Shown here in pieces: positions 26,016 to 33,961 of a stretch of DNA of 64,000 bases (position 1 is the stretch's first letter; each line of letters opens with the position of its first letter). The translations under genes were made by a program, and so were the position numbers. The DNA lies in NCBI RefSeq assembly GCF_000346485.2, contig NZ_KQ976354.1, positions 8,213,835 through 8,277,834 on the forward strand, read 5' to 3'. Source of the stretch: Scytonema hofmannii PCC 7110. Its GTDB lineage: Bacteria; Cyanobacteriota; Cyanobacteriia; Cyanobacteriales; Nostocaceae. Under the pieces are notes generated by a model that did not search any database, was not told the DNA's origin, and was given only the letters and a program-made list of their open reading frames with translations.

Positions 26016-28718
26016 ATGACACAATACCAGTATCAAGTTGGAGGAAGCCTCCCTCAAGACGCACCCACCTACGTCACTCGCCAAGCAGATCGGGACATTT
26101 ACGAAAGTTTAAAGGCGGGAGAATTTTGTTACGTACTCAACTCGCGACAAATGGGCAAATCCAGCTTGCGAGTACGAGTAATGGATAGATTGCAGAAAGA
26201 AGGTATTGCCTGTGCTGCTATTGATATGAGTGTTGTAGATACAACTCCAGAGCAATGGTATGCAGGAGTGATTGATAGCATTGCGAGCAGTTTTTATTTA
26301 TATGAATTTGATATAGATAATTGGTGGGAGAGTCATCACTTACTACCCCTACCGCAACGCTTTAGTAAATTTATTCAAGAAATCTTATTGGCATCGATTG
26401 ATACTAGTATTGTCGTTTTTATTGATGAAATTGATAGTATCCTCAGTTTAAAGTTCAATACCGATGACTTCTTTGCCGTCATTCGTGAATGTTACAATCG
26501 ACGAGCAGACCAACATGACTATCGCCGCCTTACGTTTGCAATCTTAGGTGTGACAACACCAAGAGATTTGATAAAAGATAGACAGCGAACTCCCTTCAAC
26601 ATCGGACGAGCAATTGATTTAGCCGGATTTCAACCACAAGAAGCAGAACCCCTAGCACGGGGACTTGCAACCGTAGGCGATCCCCAAGCCTTGATGCTAT
26701 CGATACTTAATTGGACGGGCGGACAACCCTTCCTCACCCAAAAGGTTTGTAAACTAGTAGTACAATCTGTCCCTCACTCCCTACTCCCTACTCCCCACTC
26801 CCTACTCCCCCAATACATAGAACAACTAGTACAAAAGCACATCATTGAGAATTGGGAAGCACAAGATGAACCAGAACACCTGAAAACAATTCGTGATCGC
26901 TTGCTGCTAACTGGAGAAAAGCGTAGTGGAAGATTGCTAGGGTTGTGTCAACAAATTTTACAGCATGAAGAAGTCACAGCCGATGATAGCCCAGAACAAA
27001 CAGAACTGCGGTTAACAGGATTAGTGGTGAAACGGGATGGAAAACTGCGAATTTATAACCGCATTTATCAAGAGGTGTTTAACCAAGAATGGTGCGAACA
27101 GCAATTAGGAAAACTACGCCCCTATGCTGAAGCACTTAACGCCTGGGTTGCTTCTGAAAGACAAGATGAATCGCGCCTCTTGCGGGGACAAACTCTGCGA
27201 GATGCTCAAGCTTGGGCGACAGGTAAAAGCTTGAGTGATGTAGATTATCAATTTTTAGCTGCGAGTCAGGAGTTAGAACAGCGAGATGTGCAGAAGCGCT
27301 TAGAAGTAGAAGCAGAAGCAAAAAAAGTTTTAGCAGAAGCTAACCGCAAAGCATATCAACGAATTCTTATTGCTTCTATTGTATTAGGGGCTACTTTGAT
27401 AGGAGCAGTAGCTTCGTTGATAGTGGTGAGAGCAGAACTTATGGCAGCTAACAAAAATTTGGTAACAGCACAGAAAGGTACATATTTAGAGCAATCAGGA
27501 GCAGTTGCTTTACGACAATTTCAATCTACAGAGTCTGTAGACAAAGTAGAAGCTCTACTATCAGCAATGCAGGTTAGTCAAGAATTAGAGTCTTTAGTAA
27601 AGGATCTTCCATTAGAAAAGTATCCAGCAACTAGTCCAATGTTAGCTTTACAGATTATTCTTGAAAGCATTGAAAAGCATAAGCAAGTGAGTGACTCGAA
27701 CTTGGATATGTTAAGGAAAAAAACTTCTCAAGGAGCTTTAGACGCATTTGCAAGTGTAAATTTTAGCTCTGTTAGACAACCTTTGGTTACAGCAGGAGTT
27801 GATGGTAATGTTAAAGTCTGGGGTTTATCGGAAAAATTATTAGGTGAAATACAAGCGCATCCAGGTAGAGTGACAAGCATCAGCTTGAGCAGTGATGGGA
27901 ATTTAGCAATAGCAAGACAAAACGGCAATGTTGATATTTGGAGTAAGTCAGGAAAGCTACTGGCAGAGTGGCAAGGACATCAAGGCGTAATTACTGACAT
28001 AATCAGATTGGATGAACAACGGATAGTTACAGCAGGACAAAACGGTAGAATTTACATCTGGAACCAGTTGGGGCATAAACTGAGGGAATTTCAAGGGCAT
28101 CAGAGTGTAGTTGCAAGCCTTAGTCTTAGCCCAAACGGAAACCTTATTGCTACTCTTGGTGGAGATGGTGTAGTTAAATTATGGAACTGGTCGGGACAAC
28201 AATTGCAAGAACTAAAGGTTGATGGCTGGATAACAAATATGAGTTTTAGTTCAGACAGTCAACGCTTAGCAACAGCAGAATTAGATGGTACAGTTAGGAT
28301 TTGGAATCACTTAGGAAAAGAGTTATCCAAATTTAGCACCTACCAAGATCAGCTCCGACAGGTTAGCTTCAGCCCAGATGGACAGAGAATCGCTACTGTT
28401 GGATCGGACGGCTCATTACGAATCTGGAATTTAGCAGGACGGCAAATTGCTCAATTTGGTAACAATCAAGGAAAAGTTATAAATATAAGCTTCAGTTCTG
28501 ATGGCAAACAAGTTGCTGCGATGGGAAGCACAAGTAAAATATCACTATATCTTATTAAAGATTTGGATGAACTACTTGCACAAGGCTGTCACTATCTCAA
28601 GAATTATCTGAAAATTTATCCTGAAGCTTCAAAAATCTGCCAAAACAGACATTTTAAGAAAATGATTAAGCTAACCTGGAATATTTCACCTACCACCACC
28701 AGTGCGAGTAGAATTTGA
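26016..28718 (+). CDS. AAA-like ATPase / WD40 protein with 7 WD repeats (paralog of 19142-22627)
   Basis: A 900-residue paralog. The first ~445 residues (AAA_35 domain, Walker A SRQMGKSS, IVVFIDEID, coiled helix) are almost identical to the 1161-residue protein, including the STRR insertion PHSLLPTPHSLLPQYI. After a transmembrane helix (~447-470) the proteins differ. Here the C-terminus carries seven diverged WD40 repeats (for example ITDIIRLDEQRIVTAGQNGR then IYIWN), a single propeller, closed by LLAQGCHYLKNYL. So the ATPase half is kept constant while the sensor half is exchanged. It lies 69 bp after the CHAT-AAA gene and overlaps the convergent COP23-like gene by 33 bp. Confidence 0.87.
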   Translation: MTQYQYQVGGSLPQDAPTYVTRQADRDIYESLKAGEFCYVLNSRQMGKSSLRVRVMDRLQKEGIACAAIDMSVVDTTPEQWYAGVIDSIASSFYLYEFDIDNWWESHHLLPLPQRFSKFIQEILLASIDTSIVVFIDEIDSILSLKFNTDDFFAVIRECYNRRADQHDYRRLTFAILGVTTPRDLIKDRQRTPFNIGRAIDLAGFQPQEAEPLARGLATVGDPQALMLSILNWTGGQPFLTQKVCKLVVQSVPHSLLPTPHSLLPQYIEQLVQKHIIENWEAQDEPEHLKTIRDRLLLTGEKRSGRLLGLCQQILQHEEVTADDSPEQTELRLTGLVVKRDGKLRIYNRIYQEVFNQEWCEQQLGKLRPYAEALNAWVASERQDESRLLRGQTLRDAQAWATGKSLSDVDYQFLAASQELEQRDVQKRLEVEAEAKKVLAEANRKAYQRILIASIVLGATLIGAVASLIVVRAELMAANKNLVTAQKGTYLEQSGAVALRQFQSTESVDKVEALLSAMQVSQELESLVKDLPLEKYPATSPMLALQIILESIEKHKQVSDSNLDMLRKKTSQGALDAFASVNFSSVRQPLVTAGVDGNVKVWGLSEKLLGEIQAHPGRVTSISLSSDGNLAIARQNGNVDIWSKSGKLLAEWQGHQGVITDIIRLDEQRIVTAGQNGRIYIWNQLGHKLREFQGHQSVVASLSLSPNGNLIATLGGDGVVKLWNWSGQQLQELKVDGWITNMSFSSDSQRLATAELDGTVRIWNHLGKELSKFSTYQDQLRQVSFSPDGQRIATVGSDGSLRIWNLAGRQIAQFGNNQGKVINISFSSDGKQVAAMGSTSKISLYLIKDLDELLAQGCHYLKNYLKIYPEASKICQNRHFKKMIKLTWNISPTTTSASRI

Positions 28719-29270
28719 TGGTGGTTTTAGTCCTCTTGGCGGAGCATAACCACCACGACTACGAATCTTTTCAGACTCACTTGGATGCTTTAAAACTTCG
28801 CGCAGTACCTTTAACTCTAATTTAGGATTCTCTCCTGGCTCAAGTATATATAGCAATCTACTACACTTTTTGTCCACTTGATTAATAGCACAAACAACAC
28901 GTTTTCCTTGTATTTTCCCTATGTTAATATAGTCTAGAATTCCCTGTTGGTGGTAAGTATGAATTATTCCTGATACACGCACACATCGAATTAAAGGGTC
29001 TTCCTCTGTTTCAGAATAATACTTTTTTTTCCATTTAATAATTGGGTATGTTCCCTTAAAGGTACGAGCAAGCGTAGCTGGTACTCCTTCTTTCTCTCCG
29101 CAAAAGAAGGTAATGTTAGAGTTTCTAGAATCAGCAGTGAGTGTAGGTGATGGGGAAAAATGAGAACCTATGGTTTGAAAATTGGTACTACGGCTAATGA
29201 CTATTGTGTAAATAAATGTAATTAGGAATGATGTAATAGCTGAGATTAGTGTTTGAATTTTCATCAGCAC
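28686..29270 (-). CDS. COP23-domain-like secreted protein
   Basis: A 194-residue protein with an N-terminal hydrophobic segment (ISAITSFLITFIYTIVI, ~residues 9-25) acting as signal or anchor. The mature part contains FFCGEKEGVPATLARTF, YPIIKWK, RCVRVSGIIHTYHQQGILDYINIGKIQGKRVVCAI and LLYILEPGENP, the signature of the COP23 (circadian oscillating protein) family, with paired cysteines. COP23 was first described as a circadian membrane protein in Cyanothece; its function is unknown. Its 3' end overlaps the WD40 gene by 33 bp on the opposite strand. Confidence 0.75.
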   Translation of the reverse strand: MLMKIQTLISAITSFLITFIYTIVISRSTNFQTIGSHFSPSPTLTADSRNSNITFFCGEKEGVPATLARTFKGTYPIIKWKKKYYSETEEDPLIRCVRVSGIIHTYHQQGILDYINIGKIQGKRVVCAINQVDKKCSRLLYILEPGENPKLELKVLREVLKHPSESEKIRSRGGYAPPRGLKPPSNSTRTGGGR

Positions 29271-29424
29271 TGCTCTAGTTCTTTTAAATACAAGTTAATA
29301 ATTTTTTATGAATAGTATAAAAGGTTATCAGGTGCAAAACTTTACCAAAAAAGCGATTTTTACCTCCTAATCATAAGATTATCTGAAGCAGACAACACTT
29401 GCTGCACTGTTAGAGTTAGTTCTT

Positions 29425-29772
29425 AATACGCGATCGCATTGTAGCAGAATTAGCTAGACAGCAAGATCGGATAGTGGGTGTTGTGCCGATTCGGGAGATG
29501 GAGGCTTGGGCATTGGTGGATGGAGATGCTTTGCGCGGTGCATTCGGTACAGTTTTAGACGACTCTGCTTTGGGTATATCGACAAGACTACGTGAAGTGG
29601 AAGGGATTTTCGAGCCGAAGTAAGCTCTGGTTCTGGCTTACGGTAGGATTGTCGGTAGTAGACGACGTCTTGGGCGGCAGATTTTTTTGATACTATTGGT
29701 GAGCGGGTACGACTGGAACGGCTACAAGAAGTTCCTACTTATCAGTTTTTTGAAAACGTAAAAAATACTTAC
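29425..29772 (+). pseudogene. DUF4276-type protein remnant
   Basis: The plus strand reads VGVVPIREMEAWALVDGDAL and STRLREVEGIFEPK, followed in shifted frame by GRIVGSRRRRLGRQ and then ERVRLERLQEVPTYQFFEN. This fits the DUF4276 family, usually paired with an AAA ATPase. There is no intact start, and at least one frameshift occurs near the T-run at 29683. Confidence 0.5.
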
Positions 29773-29826
29773 CCCACAAGATATAGGTTATTAGTCTGAA
29801 AATTGCTGCAATTAAACATAAAACGC

Positions 29827-30096
29827 TTATAACTGAGATAGTAATCTGTTATATTCTGCATGAGAGCCAACCCAAAACCAAATGATAGTATCTCCATCTA
29901 TCTGACCAACTGCTCGATAGTTTTTGCTAATTCGAGCGGAATAAATATTTAAGATTGGATGCACCTGTTTAAACCTCAAGCTTGGATGAGCAGGGTTTTG
30001 CTTGAAGAGGCGATATGCAGAGCGTATTTGCTCTTGAACCTGTTCGGGCAAATCGGCGAAGGCTCTACGAAACCGAACTGTTGTACGTGACTTCAC
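29827..30096 (-). CDS. RelE/ParE-superfamily toxin-like protein
   Basis: An 89-residue basic protein: KSRTTVRFRRAFADLPEQVQEQIRSAYRLFKQNP, then LRFKQVHPILNIYSARISKNYRAVGQIDGDTIIWFWVGSHAEYNRLL. This is the RelE/HigB/YafQ-like fold with the typical beta-strand ending and terminal histidine. Such toxins cleave mRNA on the ribosome. Its start overlaps the stop of the upstream gene (30093-30096), and together they form a type II toxin-antitoxin pair with the antitoxin first. Confidence 0.82.
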   Translation of the reverse strand: MKSRTTVRFRRAFADLPEQVQEQIRSAYRLFKQNPAHPSLRFKQVHPILNIYSARISKNYRAVGQIDGDTIIWFWVGSHAEYNRLLSQL

Positions 30097-30311
30097 AGTT
30101 TTTCTGGATCTAGCTCTTGTGTTTTACCTGCACGATGTTCAGCCATGGCTTCGGCTGCAAGTTGAGCCAATGCATCTTGTGAACTACCGAACACTCGATC
30201 CCATCGTACCTCGTCTTCAAGTTCTTCTAAAATCATCACCGCAATAGAATCTTGCTCGCTTGCAGGTAGGGTTTTTAGTTTGGCGATCGCTTTTTCGAGT
30301 AACTCTGTCAT
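30093..30311 (-). CDS. antitoxin partner of the RelE-like toxin
   Basis: A 72-residue helical, acidic protein (LLEKAIAKLKTLPASEQDSI, then AVMILEELEDEVRWDRVFGSSQDALAQLAAEAMAEHRAGKTQELDPEKL). The ending with EHRAGKTQ is common in cyanobacterial antitoxins paired with RelE/ParE toxins. It overlaps the toxin start by 4 bp (ATGA), indicating translational coupling. No clear DNA-binding motif is seen. Confidence 0.8.
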   Translation of the reverse strand: MTELLEKAIAKLKTLPASEQDSIAVMILEELEDEVRWDRVFGSSQDALAQLAAEAMAEHRAGKTQELDPEKL

Positions 30312-30584
30312 TGCTACCTCTTACCATTTTAAATTTTGAATTGAGAAAACTTTCCCTAGACGCTTTTACCAATTTATCAGCCATCACTCCGAATGCTTCC
30401 GTCTGACATAATAGTTTCTCAAAAGATAGCTTCGTCCAAGATGAAGTTCAGCATAACACGACTAAGGTCAGCGTGACTGAAGGATGAGTACAAAGACTCA
30501 TAGCAGGACAAAAAACAATGCAAACCATGAAACCTAAGTATCTACAATGATTATTGTAAATTTACAAAGGGTTGAGATCACAAA

Positions 30585-30908
30585 ATGGATAAAACAAATC
30601 AATACCGTCAAATAGTCAAGCAAGTAATAACCCAGTACTCACACCTCAAACCGTCCCATGGCAACATAAGGCTAGACACTATATTTGATGAAGCCCAAGA
30701 TAGATATGGTTTGATGCAAGTAGGTTGGGATCGAGGAAAACGAGTCAGGGGTAATCTAATTTATATAACGCTGTCAGGTGAAAAAGTTATTGTTGAGTAC
30801 GATGGAATGGACTCAGGGATTACTCAAGATTTAATAGATAACGGTATTCCCGAAGCAGATATTATTCTAGCTTTTGTACCTCAGCAAGATAGTCAGCTTT
30901 CAGCATAA
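30585..30908 (+). CDS. xisI: XisI-family protein, orphan
   Basis: A 107-residue protein with the XisI pattern: YRQIVKQVITQY at the start, DTIFDEAQDRYGLMQVGWDRGKRVRGNLIYI, and GITQDLIDNGIPEADIILAFVPQ near the end. XisI and XisH are accessory factors first found with XisF in fdxN-element excision in Anabaena, but the pair is widespread in cyanobacteria. There is normally a xisH gene overlapping upstream; none is present here. So this copy is an orphan or a leftover, about 20 kb from the recombinase in the nifH element. Confidence 0.88.
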   Translation: MDKTNQYRQIVKQVITQYSHLKPSHGNIRLDTIFDEAQDRYGLMQVGWDRGKRVRGNLIYITLSGEKVIVEYDGMDSGITQDLIDNGIPEADIILAFVPQQDSQLSA

Positions 30909-30918
30909 AATTATCCTG

Positions 30919-31165
30919 TTAAGCCCACACCTTATTTAAACTTAACTCAAATCCAGGTAACACATCTTCTCCTGAAAGCAGTGTTGGCGATCGCAACACT
31001 TCAACAGATTGTCCTACACGGTATACTTCTACGTGTTGCTGTTGCGGATTAATCAGCCAGCCTAGCTGTACCCCATTGTCCATATATTCCTGCATCTTAG
31101 TTTGCAGTGTTTCTAACACATCACTACTCGATCGCAATTCCACCACAAAATCTGGTCTTATGGGC
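30919..31165 (-). pseudogene. Uma2 family gene, 5'-truncated
   Basis: The frame holds only the C-terminal half of Uma2: RPDFVVELRSSSDVLETLQ, KMQEYMDNGVQLGWLINPQ and QHVEVYRVG...GFELSLNKVW. Upstream of RPDFVV the Uma2 sequence stops abruptly and transposase-like sequence begins, so the gene was cut by an insertion. Confidence 0.8.
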
Positions 31166-31390
31166 GAGAATTCGTAACGTTGCTTGAAACTGAGTTATAG
31201 CATATCGAAGCACTCGTAAGCTACCAGTAAAACTTAAATGTAAAGAAATTTTACCACCATCGTAGGCTTTGAAACATTTGAGAGAACCAGGATAACCAAA
31301 GACTCAGGCATTTTCTTGAGTGTCAGGGACATCAAAAACTGTCCCGTCTAGAGCCATAATCTTACTGAGACGATCGCTGTGAAATTCCTA
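31165..31390 (-). pseudogene. IS4-type transposase remnant
   Basis: The minus strand reads MALDGTVFDVPDTQENA, a stop codon, then VFGYPGSLKCFKAYDGGKIS. MALDGT(V)FDVPDT...FG.PGS is the first-aspartate region of a common IS4-family transposase. Both ends are missing and there is an internal stop. This scrap truncates the neighbouring Uma2 gene. Confidence 0.65.
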
Positions 31391-31504
31391 AAACAAAAGC
31401 GTTGCCAGAATTTACAATGTAGTGCTCACTTATTTTTAGATTTTATCTCTTTCTTGTGGTGTAATTATGGTGTATAATTGCATCACAAGTTGAAGGAAAA
31501 GATT

Positions 31505-31750
31505 ATGCCCCGTCAAAGCATTTCACTTACACCCCCGAATGATGCCTGGTTAAAAGCACAAGTGGAGAGTCAGGAATATGCCAGTAAAAGCGATGTGGTG
31601 AACGACCTGATACGTAAGGCTCGTGCCAAACAAGAGAAAGTTGAAGAAATCCGCCTCAAGCTAATTCAAGCAGAGCAAAGCGGCTTTATCACCCCTAACC
31701 GTCAGGAAATTCTGGCAGAATTTAAGAAAGTATTGGATTCTAATGGCTAA
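31505..31750 (+). CDS. parD: ParD-family antitoxin
   Basis: An 81-residue protein: RQSISLTPPNDAWLKAQVES, then EYASKSDVVNDLIRKARAKQ, a ribbon-helix-helix DNA-binding domain, followed by an acidic toxin-binding tail ending EFKKVLDSNG. I use ATG 31505, preceded by AAGGAAAAG; an ATG at 31478 would overlap the promoter, where TATAAT (31472-31477) sits. Paired GTGTAATTATG/GTGTATAATTG motifs in front suggest an autoregulatory operator. The end overlaps the toxin start by 8 bp. Confidence 0.88.
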   Translation: MPRQSISLTPPNDAWLKAQVESQEYASKSDVVNDLIRKARAKQEKVEEIRLKLIQAEQSGFITPNRQEILAEFKKVLDSNG

Positions 31751-32036
31751 TTACAGATTGACGCAAGCGGCTAAGGAAGACTTGCGGCAAATTTATTTTT
31801 ATGGCTTAGAGACATGGGGCGAAGCAGCCGCAGACCAGTACTATAATGACCTTTTTGACCGCTTTGAGCAGATAGCTGCACAGCCCTATTTATACCCCTC
31901 TGTTGATTTTATCCGCAAAGGCTATCGCCGCAGCGTATGTGGTGTGAATAGCATCTATTACCGTATTGAAAACGATGTGGTTGAAATCATGGCAATCCTT
32001 AGAAGCCAAGATACTGACACAGAGCTTGAATTTTAA
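31743..32036 (+). CDS. parE: ParE-family toxin
   Basis: A 97-residue RelE/ParE-fold protein: YRLTQAAKEDLRQIYFYGLETWGEAAADQYYNDLFDRFEQIA, then GYRRSVCGVNSIYYRIENDVVEIMAILRSQD. ParE toxins poison DNA gyrase. Translationally coupled to parD. Its stop at 32036 directly abuts the start of WD40 homology at 32040, so the TA module marks a recombination or insertion joint in an old AAA-WD40 gene. Confidence 0.88.
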   Translation: MANYRLTQAAKEDLRQIYFYGLETWGEAAADQYYNDLFDRFEQIAAQPYLYPSVDFIRKGYRRSVCGVNSIYYRIENDVVEIMAILRSQDTDTELEF

Positions 32037-32039
32037 AAT

Positions 32040-32339
32040 AGTTTAAGTGTGAGTTTCAGTCCCGATGGCAAAACTTTAGCTTCCGCCAGTTTAGACAAGA
32101 CCATCAAACTGTGGAATTTCCACACCAAAACCGAAATCACCACTCTCAGCGATCATAGCGATTCGGTCTTCACAATTCTTCTTAGCCCTGATGGACAAAC
32201 TCTTGCTTCTACTGGTGGAGATAAAGCAGTTATTCTATAGAGTCTAAACCCAGATGATCTGTTAGCAAAGGGTTGCCATTGGCTAAAGGGTTATTTGGCA
32301 AGCCGTCCCGATAAACGTCGTGAGTTATGTCCCGATCAT
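32040..32339 (+). pseudogene. C-terminal remnant of a third WD40 protein gene
   Basis: The frame encodes SLSVSFSPDGKTLASASLDK, then TIKLWNFHTKTEITTLSDHSDSVFTILLSPDGQTLAST, a stop (TAG at 32238-32240, where the intact paralog has the Trp codon TGG) and then SLNPDDLLAKGCHWLKGYLA followed by SRPDKRRELCPDH, in the same frame. It matches the C-terminus of the protein ending at 22627. Only about one and a half blades and the cap remain. Confidence 0.88.
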
Positions 32340-33248
32340 ATGCTCAATCCACAAAAGCTACCATTTCTAGAGTCTATTGGTTGGCAGCTAAAAAATGTAT
32401 ATCAAATGAGTGAGAAAGAAATTGTTCAATTGTATCAACGCAATTGGCATCATCAAACTACCTTCAACAATTTAAAACAAGAAGAAAAGGATTTTGTTCA
32501 TTATTTAGCAAAAAAATATAACTCTTGGATATTACCGGATTTTGAAATGTTTAATCTCGCTCATCACAATAATATACTTAAAATCCTTAATGCTTTCAAT
32601 CCAGAAGTTTTCAAAAAAGCTTCTGCATACTTTGGTGGTGGTACACTCTTGGCGTTAGAGTATGATGAATACAGGCTTAGTAAAGATATTGATTTTCTCT
32701 TCCCTTATGCAACTGAAAATTACAGGTATTTAAGAAATTTGATTTACGATGAAGGAATTGTAGCATTATTTCAAAGTACAACAGATATCGAATTAGGTGA
32801 CACTACAATAAATCAATATGGTATTCGTTTCCCTGTTGTAGTCAATGAAACAACTATTAAAGTAGAAATTGTAGCCAATGGTATTTTTACTTTAGACCCT
32901 CCTGTTTATCCTGAATGGACAAAAATTCCTTGTCTGAGTATAAGCGATCGCTTTACGTCAAAACTAATGGCTAATGCTGACCGATGGAACGATTCAAGTA
33001 CACAATCTAGAGATTTGATTGACTTAGCAATATTGCGTGTAAATAACGAAATACCCGCACGTGCAATCGCTAAAGCTGAAGAAAGTTACGAAGTAAAAAA
33101 GCCATTAGTTAAAGCCATCACTAATTTTACTGAAAAAGAAAGATATAGAGATAAATGTTTTCAGGAGTTAAACATACCAGAAGAAAAATTTCCAATAATA
33201 ATGGATGGAATAAATTTGCTTCTTGTTGACTTTGAATCTATGAATTAA
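32340..33248 (+). CDS. AbiEii/AbiGii-like nucleotidyltransferase
   Basis: About 302 residues. The core SAYFGGGTLLALEYDEYRLSKDIDFLFP (GGT...DxDF) is the nucleotidyltransferase motif of AbiEii-type toxins, followed by IKVEIVANG (third acidic residue region) and TSKLMANADRW...RDLIDLAIL. AbiEii toxins are type IV toxin-antitoxin effectors that add nucleotides to tRNA; they also act in phage defence. No AbiEi antitoxin gene is next to it. Starts possible at ATG 32340 or 32406 (MSEKEIVQLYQRNWHHQ). The open frame runs without a stop from the WD40 remnant into it, so its 5' end is fused to WD40 debris. Confidence 0.78.
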   Translation: MLNPQKLPFLESIGWQLKNVYQMSEKEIVQLYQRNWHHQTTFNNLKQEEKDFVHYLAKKYNSWILPDFEMFNLAHHNNILKILNAFNPEVFKKASAYFGGGTLLALEYDEYRLSKDIDFLFPYATENYRYLRNLIYDEGIVALFQSTTDIELGDTTINQYGIRFPVVVNETTIKVEIVANGIFTLDPPVYPEWTKIPCLSISDRFTSKLMANADRWNDSSTQSRDLIDLAILRVNNEIPARAIAKAEESYEVKKPLVKAITNFTEKERYRDKCFQELNIPEEKFPIIMDGINLLLVDFESMN

Positions 33249-33419
33249 AGGAATTTCAAATGCAATCCTCACTACCAAACGAGCATTCGTGGTAGTGTTT
33301 GGGTCATAAAATTATTATTTGTTATCCGACAGCTACGTAAAGTCACTTCAAAATAATCCAACATCCGAAAAGGAATCCATGGAGTAGACTTTGTTAGTAT
33401 AAAATTATTCTGTTAAGCC

Positions 33420-33535
33420 CATACCTTTGAAATCGCGGCTATACAAACGCTCGTCCGCAAGACAAGGACTTAAATATTAAGTTCACGTAGGTGAACTTTG
33501 TTTGTGTAGCCTCAGAATTCTATTCTGAAGGCATA
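33420..33535. repeat. dispersed repeat, diverged copy
   Basis: Contains TCGCGGCTATACAAACGCTC, GTCCGCAAGACAAGGACTTA and the inverted ending TTTGTGTAGCCTCAGAATTC, related to 17278-17345 and 36748-36805. The remainder of 33249-33632 shows nothing coding. Confidence 0.6.
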
Positions 33536-33632
33536 TTTGCCAAAACGGGATGCTCCCGGTATCTTGGCGATCGCATGGTCTTACAAGTGGTTGAAAAGTT
33601 ATCTTAAGTACATATAACGAATCATAAAAACC

Positions 33633-33926
33633 ATGTTGCATTCAGTAGAAGGAATTTACCGCAACGGTAAGATTGAGTTACCAGAGATTCCAGAAGGTAT
33701 AGATGAAGTACGAGTTATTGTTACTTTTCTTCCAACTCCGATTGGCGCTGTAGACTTACAAGTTCGCGGCATCAATCCAGAGCAAGCAGCAAACCTACGT
33801 ACCAGATTGCAAAGTTTTGCAGAAGATTGGGAACGACCTGACATGGATGTCTACGATGCCATCGGTATTTGGTCAGATATGTTGTCTGTAGATGTCGCAC
33901 TTCGACATACACTCGACCTTCAGTAA
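33633..33926 (+). CDS. DUF104-like antitoxin-type protein
   Basis: A 97-residue protein beginning MLHSVEGIYRNGKIELPEIP, a pattern seen in AbrB/DUF104-like antitoxin genes, with a helical acidic part (INPEQAANLRTRLQSFAEDWERPDMDVYDAI). After MDVYD the usual antitoxin end is lost, and the last ~20 residues (GIWSDMLSVDVALRHTLDLQ) look like out-of-place sequence, perhaps the scar of a deleted PemK/MazF toxin gene. It ends 35 bp before the next gene. Function as antitoxin is inferred. Confidence 0.6.
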   Translation: MLHSVEGIYRNGKIELPEIPEGIDEVRVIVTFLPTPIGAVDLQVRGINPEQAANLRTRLQSFAEDWERPDMDVYDAIGIWSDMLSVDVALRHTLDLQ

Positions 33927-33961
33927 CAAACCTCAATAGCAAACAAGATTCATCACAAAAT

